A stretch of 64,000 nucleotides of DNA, from contig NZ_LYXE01000063.1 of the NCBI RefSeq assembly GCF_002532075.1, positions 124,001 through 188,000 on the forward strand, given 5' to 3'. The stretch is from Candidatus Chloroploca asiatica (GTDB lineage Bacteria > Chloroflexota > Chloroflexia > Chloroflexales > Chloroflexaceae). Shown one piece after another: positions 8,550 through 16,877 of the stretch. How positions within the stretch are numbered: position 1 is the stretch's first letter; every line of letters starts with the position of its first letter. Both the position numbers and the translations under genes were made by a program. The notes under the pieces are model-generated. The model saw only the letters and a list, made by a program, of their open reading frames with translations, was not told where the DNA came from and did not search any database.

Positions 8550-8690
8550 CTACATATCGCGACGTCGTACATGACGAGATGAACGCTCAATCGGAAGCAG
8601 CACAGGCTCACGCTGCAAAGACACGAAGGAGACTACGAAGAGCAGCGCCAAGAGGGCGGCCATCACAACCAGCATGAAGAAAAGAGCCAT
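8550..8690 (-). CDS. 46-aa single-pass membrane peptide
   Basis: A small open frame that a 60-residue cutoff would miss. ATG 8690 is preceded by GAAAGGA eight bases upstream. The product starts MALFFMLVVMAALLALLFVV, a clear TM helix of about 22 residues, followed by a charged tail (LQREPVLLPIERSSRHVRRRDM) rich in Arg. This topology (hydrophobic N-terminus, basic C-terminus) and the good ribosome-binding site argue for a real gene. It is in the same direction as, and about 285 bases upstream of, the 806-aa exporter component. Function unknown. Confidence 0.55.
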   Translation of the reverse strand: MALFFMLVVMAALLALLFVVSFVSLQREPVLLPIERSSRHVRRRDM

Positions 8691-8785
8691 AGCAGCAATC
8701 CTTTCGACTATGACACTACCATCGTCGCCAGGCGACGTGGTTGTCTATGTAATAAGTATACCTAAGATTAGGCACCACGTCCATA

Positions 8786-8837
8786 CCAAAATTGTGAGTT
8801 TTTACTCACAATTTTGGCAAACCACAGGTTTGCCAAA
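8786..8837 (+). promoter_or_regulatory. Two mutually exclusive hairpins upstream of nusA
   Basis: Stem 1 pairs CCAAAATTGTGAG (8786-8798) with 8805-8817 (13 bp, plus an A-T closing a T-rich loop). Stem 2 pairs TTTGGCAAACC (8813-8823) with 8827-8837 (11 bp, ACA loop). They share bases 8813-8817, so both cannot form at once. Stem 2 also covers the -35 box of the nusA promoter. Either a terminator of antisense or upstream transcripts, or DNA-level operators. Confidence 0.5.
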
Positions 8838-8858
8838 GCGATCTAGAGATGTTATACT
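8830..8858 (+). promoter_or_regulatory. Promoter of the nusA-infB operon
   Basis: TTGCCA (8830-8835), a 17-bp spacer and TATACT (8853-8858). This gives a leader of about 250 bases before nusA. The leader (8865-9115) carries a short hairpin near its end, but no tRNA and no clear rimP gene, which often heads this operon elsewhere. Confidence 0.6.
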
Positions 8859-9066
8859 GTCACCGCGACACGGTTGCGTGCGCAGCATCTTGCTGCCTTG
8901 CTGTGCATGTTATTTCAAAAAACCGTTCGGTCACGCCGCATTAGCCCGTTCAGGAACACTGCGATGAAGTATCGCTGAGTTTGCGTCCAGGCAAAGGTAT
9001 CGCCCAACCAGAAGTGGTTGCGCGTGCCAATCTATTAGCATTGCGGCCTGAGTTGTGAGGTTCTGG

Positions 9067-9089
9067 AAAAGTGGGTAGCCCCCACTTTT
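9067..9089 (+). terminator. Attenuator-like hairpin in the nusA leader
   Basis: AAAAGTGGG (9067-9075) pairs perfectly with CCCACTTTT (9081-9089) around a TAGCC loop, followed by a T-rich run. It ends 26 bases before the nusA ATG. Position and shape fit an intrinsic attenuator in the leader, plausible for autoregulation of nusA, whose product acts on pausing at such hairpins. The regulatory role is inferred. Confidence 0.5.
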
Positions 9090-9115
9090 CTTAATTGTAG
9101 GCGAGAAGTAAACCA

Positions 9116-10438
9116 ATGAAGAGCGATTTTTATACAGCGATTTCACAGATTGCGGCAGAACGGGGCATTCCCAAAGAGGCAATTTTAGACGTGATGGAAA
9201 AAGCCCTCATCACAGCCTATAAGCGCACCCTGGGAACAAACCTCCCCCCTATGGAGGTTACGGTCCGCCTTGACCCACAATCCGGGGCGGCCGTGGTCTA
9301 TGCCGAAAAACAGGTTGTTGATGATGTACTCGATGAGCGCTTTGAAATAGATATCGCCGATGCCCAGAAAGTCAAGGCAGATGCACAACTCGGCGAAACG
9401 ATCATGGTAGAGAGTACGCCGCATGACTTCGGGCGCATCGCCGCACAAACGGCGAAACAGGTTGTGCTCCAGGGAATCAAAGAAGTTGAGCGTGAGTATA
9501 TCTATGGCGAATATATGGATCGTGAGGGGGAACTGATCACTGCGACAGTTCAACGTATGGCCAAAGGCAATGTCATCCTCGAAATGGGCAAAGCCGAGGC
9601 CATCCTCCCACCGAAAGAGCAGGTGGATAACGACCGCTATTATCACGGTCAACGCCTGAAAGTCTACTTGATGGAGATCCGACGTGAGGATCGTGGCCCT
9701 CGTCTGATTGCTTCACGTACGCACAAACAGTTGATCATGCGCCTCTTTGAGATGGAAGTGCCTGAAATTTACAATGGCACGGTGGAGATTAAGTCAATTG
9801 CCCGTGAGCCAGGTTTACGCACGAAGGTGGCCGTGGCCGCCCGTCAAGAAGGGATTGATCCCGTAGGCTCGTGCGTTGGAATGCGGGGTATCCGTATTCA
9901 GAATATTGTCAATGAGCTGAACGGCGAAAAAATTGACGTGGTGCAATGGTCAGTTGATCCCAAAGATTTCATCGCCAATGCCCTTTCACCAGCTCAAGTG
10001 GTTGAGGTTCATCTGAATGAAGATGAACACGCAGCCCTCGTGATCGTCCCCGATAAGCAACTCTCCCTGGCAATTGGCAAAGAGGGGCAGAATGTTCGCC
10101 TCGCCGCAAAATTAACCGGCTGGCGTATTGATATCAAGAGCGCAACTACCCTCTTGGAAGAAGAACGGGCATCCTCAGAAGCGCGCGGCTTTGCCGAGGC
10201 TGAACAGATGCAAACCGAAGCTGAGCTTTCACACGCTCGGGTTGAAAATCGCAAGGTGCGGCCTGATGGTACCGTGATGTATCAAAACCATCGCTATGGA
10301 CCGCTCGGGAATGAACTGCTCGGTGAGACTGTACAACTTCGCACAACATCACAAAAGTTGTATATCTATGACCGTGATCGCTTGATCGCATCCTATATCC
10401 TGATTGAAGGTGAGGGTGATAGCGAAGAAGAAGAATAG
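9116..10438 (+). CDS. nusA: Transcription termination/antitermination factor NusA
   Basis: RNA polymerase-binding elongation factor. Domain order: NusA N-terminal domain (about 1-125, MKSDFYTAISQIAAERG), S1 domain (about 130-200, with GNVILEMGKAEAILPPKEQ), two KH domains (about 205-345; GSCVGMRGIRIQNI and LAIGKEGQNVRLAAKLTGW), then a linker. The last 60 residues (about 380-440) are unusual: NRKVRPDGTVMYQNHRYGPL followed by a beta-rich segment and an acidic EEEE end. This resembles the small beta-barrel at the end of IS481/Mu-type transposases. ATG 9116 gives the expected N-terminus. First gene of the nusA operon. Confidence 0.95.
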   Translation: MKSDFYTAISQIAAERGIPKEAILDVMEKALITAYKRTLGTNLPPMEVTVRLDPQSGAAVVYAEKQVVDDVLDERFEIDIADAQKVKADAQLGETIMVESTPHDFGRIAAQTAKQVVLQGIKEVEREYIYGEYMDREGELITATVQRMAKGNVILEMGKAEAILPPKEQVDNDRYYHGQRLKVYLMEIRREDRGPRLIASRTHKQLIMRLFEMEVPEIYNGTVEIKSIAREPGLRTKVAVAARQEGIDPVGSCVGMRGIRIQNIVNELNGEKIDVVQWSVDPKDFIANALSPAQVVEVHLNEDEHAALVIVPDKQLSLAIGKEGQNVRLAAKLTGWRIDIKSATTLLEEERASSEARGFAEAEQMQTEAELSHARVENRKVRPDGTVMYQNHRYGPLGNELLGETVQLRTTSQKLYIYDRDRLIASYILIEGEGDSEEEE

Positions 10439-10456
10439 CTTGCCCGTGAGGTGAAG

Positions 10457-10762
10457 ATGGCACATCCGTCAGGATTACGTAAAACTAGGCCCGTTCCTCA
10501 ACGTACCTGCGTTGCCTGTCGACGTACCGACGCAAAACAAGGCCTTGTTCGCGTCGTGCGTAACGCTGAGGGGCAGGTAGTGGTTGATCCAACGGGCCGC
10601 CTCAATGGACGTGGGGCCTATCTCTGCCCTGAGATAACCTGCTGGGAGGTCGCCCTCAAGCGGCATCACCTCGAACGAGCCCTACGAGTGGCAAGTATTG
10701 AACCTGACGTGAGTGCTCTGTTACTGGCATATGTGCGCGATCTAGAAACAACGAAGATATGA
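10457..10762 (+). CDS. ylxR: YlxR/RnpM-family RNA-binding protein
   Basis: A 101-aa member of the DUF448 (YlxR) family, small nucleic-acid-binding proteins encoded between nusA and infB; the Bacillus homologue binds RNase P RNA. The signature PQRTCVACRRTDAKQ, the RVVRNAEGQVVVDPTG segment and the GRGAYLCPE motif are all present. ATG 10457 follows GTGAGGTGAAG, which serves as the ribosome-binding site; an in-frame GTG at 10451 lies inside that site. It starts 18 bp after the nusA stop. Confidence 0.9.
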   Translation: MAHPSGLRKTRPVPQRTCVACRRTDAKQGLVRVVRNAEGQVVVDPTGRLNGRGAYLCPEITCWEVALKRHHLERALRVASIEPDVSALLLAYVRDLETTKI

Positions 10763-10863
10763 AGCGCTGATAATGTAAGTACAGACAAAAATTAGCTCCA
10801 TTGGTCGGTTGGGGTGGCATTCGGCCACCTGAACGGCTCAGGGAAGTGAAAGGATAACAAGAA

Positions 10864-13302
10864 ATGAAACCTACTACAGGCGTCTCTTCCCGTGATGCCG
10901 ATCTTTCTGCTACTGGCAGTCGTGACTCGGGTGGGCCAGGTGGTGGCAACCGCGGATCTGGTAGTGGCGGAGGGCGTGGCCCCGGTGACTCCGGTGGACG
11001 TGGCCCCGGTGGCCCGAGTAACCGTGGCTCTGGAGGGCCTGGTGGCTCCGGAGGGCCTGGTGGCTCCGGGGGGCGTGGCCCCGGTGGCGGGAGTAGCCGT
11101 GGCCCTGGCGGCCCCGGCGGCGGTAGCCGTGGCCCCGGTGGCCCCGGTGGCCCCGGCGGCGGCAGTAATCGTGGCCCCGGTGGCCCCGGCGGCAGTAGCC
11201 GTGGCCCCGGTGGCCCCGGCGGTAGTAGCCGTGGCCCCGGTGGCCCCGGCGGCGGCAGTAATCGTGGCCCCGGTGGCCCCGGCGGCGGTAGCCGTGGCCC
11301 TGGCGGCCCCGGTGGCCCCGGCGGCGGCAGTAATCGTGGCCCCGGCGGAAATGCAAATCGCAATAGTCGACCAGGAGGCGGCACTGGCGGGAGCCGCGGT
11401 GGTCGACCGAGTGGCAGTCGGCCTGGCAGTGATGAACGTGAGGGTAATTTCGGCGGTGGTCGTGGCCGCCCCTCTGGACGGCCTGGGCCTGGGGGACGTA
11501 CAGGGCCTGTCGTGCCAGCGCGCCCGCGTGGCCCCGTTGAATTGCCGAGTGTGATGACAGTACGTGAGCTTTCTGAGGCCACCGGGATCGGAGCATCTGA
11601 AATCCTGAAGGCGCTGATGAAAGGTGGGGTGCTGGCAACCATTAATCAGCAAATTGATTACGAGACCGCTGCGTTGATTGCGGCAGACTTCACCATCGAA
11701 ACCACCGAGAAAGTGCCCGAACAACTGATAGGCATTGTGGATAATGTTAAAGATGTGCTCAATGCCCAGGCACCAGGTGAACTTCGCCCACGGCCACCAG
11801 TGGTGACCATTATGGGCCACGTCGATCACGGCAAGACAAAATTGCTTGATGCGATCCGCTCCGCTCGCGTTGCCGAAGGTGAAGCCGGCGGTATCACCCA
11901 ACATATCGGTGCGTATCAGATCGAGGTCAATCATCGCAAGATCACGTTTCTCGATACGCCTGGCCACGAAGCCTTTACCGCGATGCGTGCGCGTGGAGCC
12001 CAGGCCACCGATATTGTTGTGCTGGTCGTCGCAGCCGATGATGGTGTGATGCCTCAGACGCTTGAAGCTATTAGTCACGTGAAAGCAGCCGGCGTGCCGA
12101 TGATTGTCGCGATTAATAAGATCGATCTGCCAACCGCAAATATTGATCGTATCAAGCAACAACTCGCTGCCCACGATGTGGTGGTTGAGGCCTATGGCGG
12201 TGAGGTGCCCTCGGTAGAAGTCTCGGCAAAGTCTCGCTTGAATATCGACGGCCTTCTCGAGATGATTTTGCTCGTGGCCGATATCGAAGAGTTTAAAGCG
12301 AATCCTGATGCACCTGCTATCGGGACAATTATTGAAGCCGAACTCGATAAGAATCGAGGGTCGGTTGCAACTGTCTTGATCCAGAATGGCACGCTCCGCC
12401 CCGAAGATAATGTGCTCGTCGGTGGGGTCTCGGGCAAGATCAAGTCGATGTTTAGCGATAGTGGCAAACGCCTCCGTCACGCTGAGCCTTCCACCCCTGT
12501 GGAAATCCTTGGGCTTGAAGGCGTACCCCAGGCCGGCGATATTCTCCAGGTCATTGATGACCTCAGCATCGCCCGCGAGGTAGCCCTCCAACGAACACGC
12601 CAGACCCGGATGGAGGCTATTGCATCAACACGAGGTACGACTCTCGAGGATCTCTTCAGTAAAGTACAACAGGGACAGGTCAAAGATCTGAATGTGATCT
12701 TGAAAGCTGATGTGCAAGGCTCGCTCGGAGCGATCGAGCACCAGTTCAAGCAACTCAGTGAGTCGCAAGATGAGGTGCAGATCCGGGTGATCCATCGCGC
12801 CACCGGTGCCATCAGTGAGGGCGATGTGAACCTCGCAATGGCATCGCAGGCGATCATTATTGGTTTTAATGTCCGCCCTGACCCCGCTGCCCGCCGGGCA
12901 GCCGAACATCAAGGCATTGATATTCGGTTCTACAATATCATCTATCAACTGACCGATGATATCAAAAAGGCGATGGTGGGTATGCTCGCGCCAACCTTTA
13001 AGGAGGTTGTCGAAGGCTTCGCTGATGTGCGCAATACGTTCCGCTTGCCCTCGCGTGAGGTCGTCGCTGGTCTCTATGTGACTGATGGCAAGATCACGCG
13101 CACAGGCCAGAAGGTGCGCGTCCTCCGCAATGGCGCGGTTATCCACGATGGGCGCATTAGTAGCCTCAAGCGCTTTAAGGACGATGTCCGTGAGGTGACC
13201 TCAGGCTATGAGTGTGGCTTGATTGTTGATGGCTTCGGCGATGTTCAGGTCGGCGATAATATGGAGTTCTATCGCGAAGAACGGGTCGAGGCAACGCTCT
13301 AG
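10864..13302 (+). CDS. infB: Translation initiation factor IF-2 with long Gly-rich N-terminus
   Basis: GTPase that delivers initiator tRNA to the 30S subunit. Residues about 20-220 are a low-complexity Gly/Pro/Ser/Arg extension; about 228-280 is the IF2_N helical domain ([19 protein letters not shown]). The G domain follows with G1 [13 protein letters not shown] (about 318), the [10 protein letters not shown] switch, G3 DTPGHEAF (about 363) and NKIDLP (about 417), then domains II-IV, for 812 aa. ATG 10864 has an AAGGA site nine bases upstream. Most of the family ends like this protein. The repetitive extension is far longer than needed for the core factor. Confidence 0.95.
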   Translation: MKPTTGVSSRDADLSATGSRDSGGPGGGNRGSGSGGGRGPGDSGGRGPGGPSNRGSGGPGGSGGPGGSGGRGPGGGSSRGPGGPGGGSRGPGGPGGPGGGSNRGPGGPGGSSRGPGGPGGSSRGPGGPGGGSNRGPGGPGGGSRGPGGPGGPGGGSNRGPGGNANRNSRPGGGTGGSRGGRPSGSRPGSDEREGNFGGGRGRPSGRPGPGGRTGPVVPARPRGPVELPSVMTVRELSEATGIGASEILKALMKGGVLATINQQIDYETAALIAADFTIETTEKVPEQLIGIVDNVKDVLNAQAPGELRPRPPVVTIMGHVDHGKTKLLDAIRSARVAEGEAGGITQHIGAYQIEVNHRKITFLDTPGHEAFTAMRARGAQATDIVVLVVAADDGVMPQTLEAISHVKAAGVPMIVAINKIDLPTANIDRIKQQLAAHDVVVEAYGGEVPSVEVSAKSRLNIDGLLEMILLVADIEEFKANPDAPAIGTIIEAELDKNRGSVATVLIQNGTLRPEDNVLVGGVSGKIKSMFSDSGKRLRHAEPSTPVEILGLEGVPQAGDILQVIDDLSIAREVALQRTRQTRMEAIASTRGTTLEDLFSKVQQGQVKDLNVILKADVQGSLGAIEHQFKQLSESQDEVQIRVIHRATGAISEGDVNLAMASQAIIIGFNVRPDPAARRAAEHQGIDIRFYNIIYQLTDDIKKAMVGMLAPTFKEVVEGFADVRNTFRLPSREVVAGLYVTDGKITRTGQKVRVLRNGAVIHDGRISSLKRFKDDVREVTSGYECGLIVDGFGDVQVGDNMEFYREERVEATL
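10930..11345 (+). repeat. GC-rich tandem repeats encoding GGPGG(S)xRGP units in IF-2
   Basis: Imperfect tandem repeats of 9-, 12- and 21-base units built on GGCCCCGGTGGC encode about 140 residues such as [10 protein letters not shown] and [11 protein letters not shown]. The region has almost no synonymous diversity, which implies recent expansion or gene conversion. It is a likely site of length polymorphism and assembly error. Confidence 0.85.
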
Positions 13303-13318
13303 ATCCGTTCGTGATGAG

Positions 13319-13346
13319 GTCTGGAGTGGTTTTCACCACTCCAGAC
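13319..13346 (+). other. Intercistronic hairpin between infB and rbfA
   Basis: GTCTGGAGTGGT (13319-13330) pairs perfectly over 12 bp with 13335-13346 around a TTTC loop. No T-tract follows, so it looks more like an RNA-processing or stability element inside the operon than a terminator. Confidence 0.6.
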
Positions 13347-13368
13347 TGCACAACAAGTCGGAACATGT

Positions 13369-13770
13369 ATGTCCAAACAACGCTTACAACAGGTCGCCGA
13401 TACGATGCAGCAGATCCTCGGTCAGGTGATCCAGTACGAGTTGAAAGACCCACGCGTCGGTTTTGCCACGGTTACGGGTGTCGAGGTGAGTGCCGATCTG
13501 CAACGCGCCACGGTGCGTGTCTCGGTGATGGGCGAGCCCGATGAACAAGCCGCAACCATGGAAGGCTTGCAACGCGCACGTGGCTTTTTGCGCAAGCGTG
13601 TCGCCGAAGAGATGAACCATATGCGCTTTGTGCCTGAATTACGTCTGGTACACGATACATCGCTTGCCTATACCATGCGTATCGACGAAGTGCTGCATGA
13701 AGTAGAAGCTGAACGCAAGGCTAATCCGCCAAAACTTGATGATGAACCCGAGGATCATGGACGGGCCTGA
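13369..13770 (+). CDS. rbfA: Ribosome-binding factor A
   Basis: Binds helix 1 of 16S rRNA during late 30S maturation. The 133-aa protein has the KH-like RbfA fold: [20 protein letters not shown] at the N-terminus, the [19 protein letters not shown] strand-turn-strand, and the [14 protein letters not shown] segment ending in DEVLHEVE. Length and motifs are standard. It follows infB across a 12-bp hairpin and overlaps the next gene. Confidence 0.94.
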   Translation: MSKQRLQQVADTMQQILGQVIQYELKDPRVGFATVTGVEVSADLQRATVRVSVMGEPDEQAATMEGLQRARGFLRKRVAEEMNHMRFVPELRLVHDTSLAYTMRIDEVLHEVEAERKANPPKLDDEPEDHGRA

Positions 13771-14347
13771 CGCTTATTATAAAAAGCGCATTACCTATAC
13801 CCTCCACCATCAGCCTTTTGCGTTTGATGTGGGCCATACGCTCTTTTCGTCGTTTCAGGTTGACGATGGCACCGATTTGCTGCTCCGTACGATTGCTATG
13901 CCCAACCCGCCAACCCGGATTCTCGATCTGGGCTGTGGTTGTGGGGTGATCGGGATTACCCTGGCCCGGCGCTTCCCCGATGCCGAGGTGGTGATGGCCG
14001 ATAAGGATCTGCTCGCGGTGCGTTATGCCCGCCATAATCTGACCCTTAATGCCGTAACCAATGCGACCGTGATCGGGAGTGTTGGGCTCGAACAGGTGCC
14101 ACCTGGCCCCTACGATCTGATCGTCTCGAACATTCCCGCGAAGATCGGTGATGCGGCCATTGAAGAGGAGTTTATCCTCAAACCGCTGACCCTCCTCGCT
14201 CCCGATGGTGTTTACTGGTTTGTGGTAGTGAGCGGCTTGAATCACCTGATCCCTCGGCTCGGGCCACGCCATCAGTTGCGCCTGAAAGAGATGAAGAAGC
14301 GCTCTGGTTATACTGTTTATCGCATCTATCCTTCGCTATCACTATGA
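13757..14347 (+). CDS. RsmC-like class I SAM methyltransferase
   Basis: A 196-aa methyltransferase of the small-domain (RsmC/MTS) type. SAM motif I is [17 protein letters not shown], motif [19 protein letters not shown]; the catalytic NPP(Y)-like motif reads SNIPAKIGD, a variant in which the first Pro of NPPF is replaced. Such proteins usually modify guanine in rRNA, which fits its place between rbfA and nrnA. ATG 13757 (GAGGATC just before it) is preferred over ATGs at 13739/13742, which would overlap rbfA more. It ends overlapping nrnA as ATGA. The exact substrate is not known. Confidence 0.82.
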   Translation: MDGPDAYYKKRITYTLHHQPFAFDVGHTLFSSFQVDDGTDLLLRTIAMPNPPTRILDLGCGCGVIGITLARRFPDAEVVMADKDLLAVRYARHNLTLNAVTNATVIGSVGLEQVPPGPYDLIVSNIPAKIGDAAIEEEFILKPLTLLAPDGVYWFVVVSGLNHLIPRLGPRHQLRLKEMKKRSGYTVYRIYPSLSL

Positions 14348-15345
14348 TGATCTATTCTGACCCTACACGTGCCGCGCCAGCCTTTCGCGCCCAGATCGAT
14401 CAGGCACAGCATATTCTCTTGCTCACGCACGTCAATCCTGATGGCGATGCGATTGGTTCGATGCTCGGTGCTTTCCACGCGCTGCGCGATGTTGGTAAAC
14501 AGGTGACGGCCCTGGCGTCATCGGCGATCCCCGACTATACCAGGTGCCTCGCAGGGATCGATGAGGTGCAGATCTATCAGCGGGGCAGCGCCTTCCCTGA
14601 GGTCGATTTGATCTGGATGCTTGATACCGCAGCCCTGAGTCGGGTTGGGGCAGTATTTGACGATCACGAAGCTGCCCTTGCCGCACGACCATTGATCATT
14701 ACCGATCACCATGTCACCAATGACGGCGGCGGGGTCGTCAATTTGATCGATCCTTCTGCGGCTTCAACTGCCGAATTGCTCTTCCGGTTGCTCCAGGCGA
14801 TGGAGTTGCCCATCCGACCAGCTGCGGCCACGAGCATGCTGCTTGGCCTGACAACTGATACGCAGAGTTTCCAAACAAGTAGTACGTCACCTCGTTCGCT
14901 GCGCATTGCAGCAGATATGCTCGAAGCAGGCGCTGATCAACGCACCGTCATCTCGGCGATCTACTTCAGCGTCCCCGAAAGTGTAGTGCGCCTCAGTGCC
15001 CTGACGCTCAGTGGCATGCAACGTGAAGACGGGTTGATCTGGACAACGGTGACGCAACAGCAGATGGCAAGCACGCGGGCAGGTGACGAGGCCCCCGACG
15101 ATGCGATCAGGCAATTGCAACGCGTCGAGGGCATGCAGATTGCGGCCCTCTTCAAAGAACGCTTTGATGGCACGGTCAAGCTCAGTCTTCGTTCGATACC
15201 AGGGATTGATGTAGCCGCCATTGCCCGTACCTGGGGTGGAGGTGGACACAAACAGGCTGCCGGGGCCACCTTGCCAATGAAGCTTGAGGAGGCTCAGGCC
15301 ACGGTGTTACCCCTGCTACGGGCAGCCATTGAGCAGGCACAGTGA
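14344..15345 (+). CDS. nrnA: DHH-family nanoRNase/pAp phosphatase
   Basis: Bifunctional oligoribonuclease and 3'-phosphoadenosine 5'-phosphate phosphatase of the DHH/DHHA1 family. Metal-binding motifs are LTHVNPDGDAIGSML (motif I), MLDTAALSR (motif II) and ITDHHVTNDGGG (DHH, motif III). The C-terminal DHHA1 domain carries the substrate-binding GGGGHKQAAGATL. Length 333 aa is usual. Translationally coupled by ATGA to the upstream methyltransferase and by GTGA to truB, the standard Gram-positive arrangement rbfA-nrnA-truB. Confidence 0.92.
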   Translation: MMIYSDPTRAAPAFRAQIDQAQHILLLTHVNPDGDAIGSMLGAFHALRDVGKQVTALASSAIPDYTRCLAGIDEVQIYQRGSAFPEVDLIWMLDTAALSRVGAVFDDHEAALAARPLIITDHHVTNDGGGVVNLIDPSAASTAELLFRLLQAMELPIRPAAATSMLLGLTTDTQSFQTSSTSPRSLRIAADMLEAGADQRTVISAIYFSVPESVVRLSALTLSGMQREDGLIWTTVTQQQMASTRAGDEAPDDAIRQLQRVEGMQIAALFKERFDGTVKLSLRSIPGIDVAAIARTWGGGGHKQAAGATLPMKLEEAQATVLPLLRAAIEQAQ

Positions 15346-16241
15346 ACATCCCAATGCATGGCTTTTTGAATCTAAATAAGCCGACGGGAATGACGTCTCA
15401 TGATGTTGTCGCCAGCGTTCGCCGAATGGTTGGCCGAGGCATCAAGGTGGGCCACGCAGGTACGCTCGATCCAGCAGCAACAGGAGTGTTACCGATCGCC
15501 CTCGGACAGGCAACCCGGCTGATCGAGTACCTGAGTGATGCGCACAAGGGCTACCGCGGGTTGGTGCGCCTGGGGATAACGACAACAACCGACGATGCTG
15601 AGGGCGACATACTTAGCCAGCAACCCGTACCACCTCTCACCGATACAGAGATTGAGGCCGCAGTCGCGCCCCTTCGCGGGGCTATTATGCAAGTACCACC
15701 ACACTATTCGGCGCTTCATCATCAGGGACGACGCCTCTATGATCTGGCACGAGCGGGTGAGACGGTAACCTTGCCGCCACGTCCAGTGATGATTCATCAC
15801 TTGGCCTGGCATCGCTCGCGTGAAGATACCCTCAGTCTGGAGGTGACATGCGGCAAGGGAACCTATATTCGTGCACTTGCCCGTGACCTTGGGGCGTCCC
15901 TCGGGTGTGGCGCACATCTCGCCAACCTCGAGCGAACATTTGTCGGTCATTTCACCCTTGCCAACGCCGTTCCGCTGAGCAAGTTGCGCGACAACCCTGA
16001 TCTCCTGACCGCTGCCTTGCTGCCCCCAGAAACAGCGCTTGCCGACTGGACAGCCATCATCGTAGAAGATGAACAGGCCCAACGGATCGCGCATGGCATG
16101 CCAGTCACCTTGCCGCCAATGCCTGATATGTATCTACGTGCTCATTGCTCTGATCAGAGCTTGTTGGCCCTGTTGAAACGGCAGGAAGCTGATCACCACG
16201 TATGGCAGCCGGTCAAAGTCTTTCGCCCAGGCCCAGACTAG
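15342..16241 (+). CDS. truB: tRNA pseudouridine(55) synthase
   Basis: Makes pseudouridine 55 in the T-loop of tRNAs. The N-terminal NLNKPTGMTSHDVV motif, the catalytic Asp in GHAGTLDPAATGVLPIA, the KGYRGLVRLGITTTTDDAEG segment and CGKGTYIRALARDLG are all present. The 299-aa length is typical. GTG 15342 overlaps the nrnA stop; ATG 15354 is an alternative start that keeps the whole domain. Last gene of the nusA operon. Its TAG stop lies in CTAG, which also supplies the TAG stop of the convergent gene on the other strand. Confidence 0.94.
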   Translation: MNIPMHGFLNLNKPTGMTSHDVVASVRRMVGRGIKVGHAGTLDPAATGVLPIALGQATRLIEYLSDAHKGYRGLVRLGITTTTDDAEGDILSQQPVPPLTDTEIEAAVAPLRGAIMQVPPHYSALHHQGRRLYDLARAGETVTLPPRPVMIHHLAWHRSREDTLSLEVTCGKGTYIRALARDLGASLGCGAHLANLERTFVGHFTLANAVPLSKLRDNPDLLTAALLPPETALADWTAIIVEDEQAQRIAHGMPVTLPPMPDMYLRAHCSDQSLLALLKRQEADHHVWQPVKVFRPGPD

Positions 16242-16654
16242 TTAGAGCCCGCCTCGAACTCAACCGTAAGTTCAACGTGCTCTTTCAAGCCCTCAACGGG
16301 CAGATCACGAAAGACGATGAGACCCTGATGGTCAAACATACCCCGAAGCATCCGATCAGGCAAGCGAAGCCGAACTCCTGCGTCAAGGAGCGGCTGAACC
16401 TTCACCACCAGCGACCACTGTGGCGGCTCGTGCATAAGATCAACACGGAAGTTATAACCGGCAAAACGATTTTCAGCGATGGTCTGAGCATCAGCTTCGC
16501 CATAGGCAACCCCGAGGAGATTATACGAGGCAAGAATCTGCCCGATCAGGCTGGGATCAAGATCGATCTGATAGGTCGGTAACTCAGATTCATGCGTGGG
16601 ATCTGGTTGGTCTGATAACTGCATATCAGGATCCGGTTGGTCTGGTTTATGCAT
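16238..16654 (-). CDS. Hypothetical protein
   Basis: 138 aa, start chosen at ATG 16654 (MHKPDQPDPDMQL); a longer frame to 16798 would read through an upstream promoter-like region. The N-terminus contains two near-identical DQPDP units encoded by a short direct repeat (about 16599-16645). The remainder (LDPSLIGQILASYNLLGVAYGE...) looks like a compact alpha/beta domain with no motif I recognise. It is convergent with truB and shares the CTAG stop. Codon use is like its neighbours, so it is probably expressed. No function assigned. Confidence 0.6.
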   Translation of the reverse strand: MHKPDQPDPDMQLSDQPDPTHESELPTYQIDLDPSLIGQILASYNLLGVAYGEADAQTIAENRFAGYNFRVDLMHEPPQWSLVVKVQPLLDAGVRLRLPDRMLRGMFDHQGLIVFRDLPVEGLKEHVELTVEFEAGSN

Positions 16655-16753
16655 AATTGTTCCATACTCTGTGGTAGCGACGAGCAGTATACTCATTGTA
16701 CCATTTCTGACAAGGATTTGGGGGGCCTGCGGCTTCTGAACAACAACCACGGA

Positions 16754-16776
16754 GTGGTTTGGTATAATAAAACCAC
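16754..16776 (+). promoter_or_regulatory. comEA promoter -10 inside an inverted repeat
   Basis: GTGGTTT (16754-16760) and AAACCAC (16770-16776) flank GGTATAATA, placing a perfect TATAAT (16763-16768) at the centre of a 7-bp inverted repeat. The -35 is weak (TGAACA-like, about 20 bp upstream). The arrangement suggests an operator over the -10, with comEA about 100 bases downstream. Confidence 0.45.
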
Positions 16777-16877
16777 ACACGCACCATTTTCCAGTCACAA
16801 ACGGTATAAATAGGTGAGTCTACCCCACGCCTGACCTCAGACACACGGTTGACTCGCTGAAAGAACGATGACTGAAA

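Noticed and set aside
8674-8967. 97-codon plus-strand frame upstream of nusA
   Set aside because: It reads through two hairpins and the nusA promoter; only an accidental open frame.
8865-9060. tRNA in the nusA leader (as for metY in some bacteria)
   Set aside because: No acceptor, D and T arms could be folded by eye.
10792-12591. Long minus-strand frame (599 codons) opposite infB
   Set aside because: It mirrors the GC-rich Gly/Pro repeat region and the IF-2 G domain; no ribosome-binding site, no family pattern, low-complexity Ala/Thr/Arg runs.
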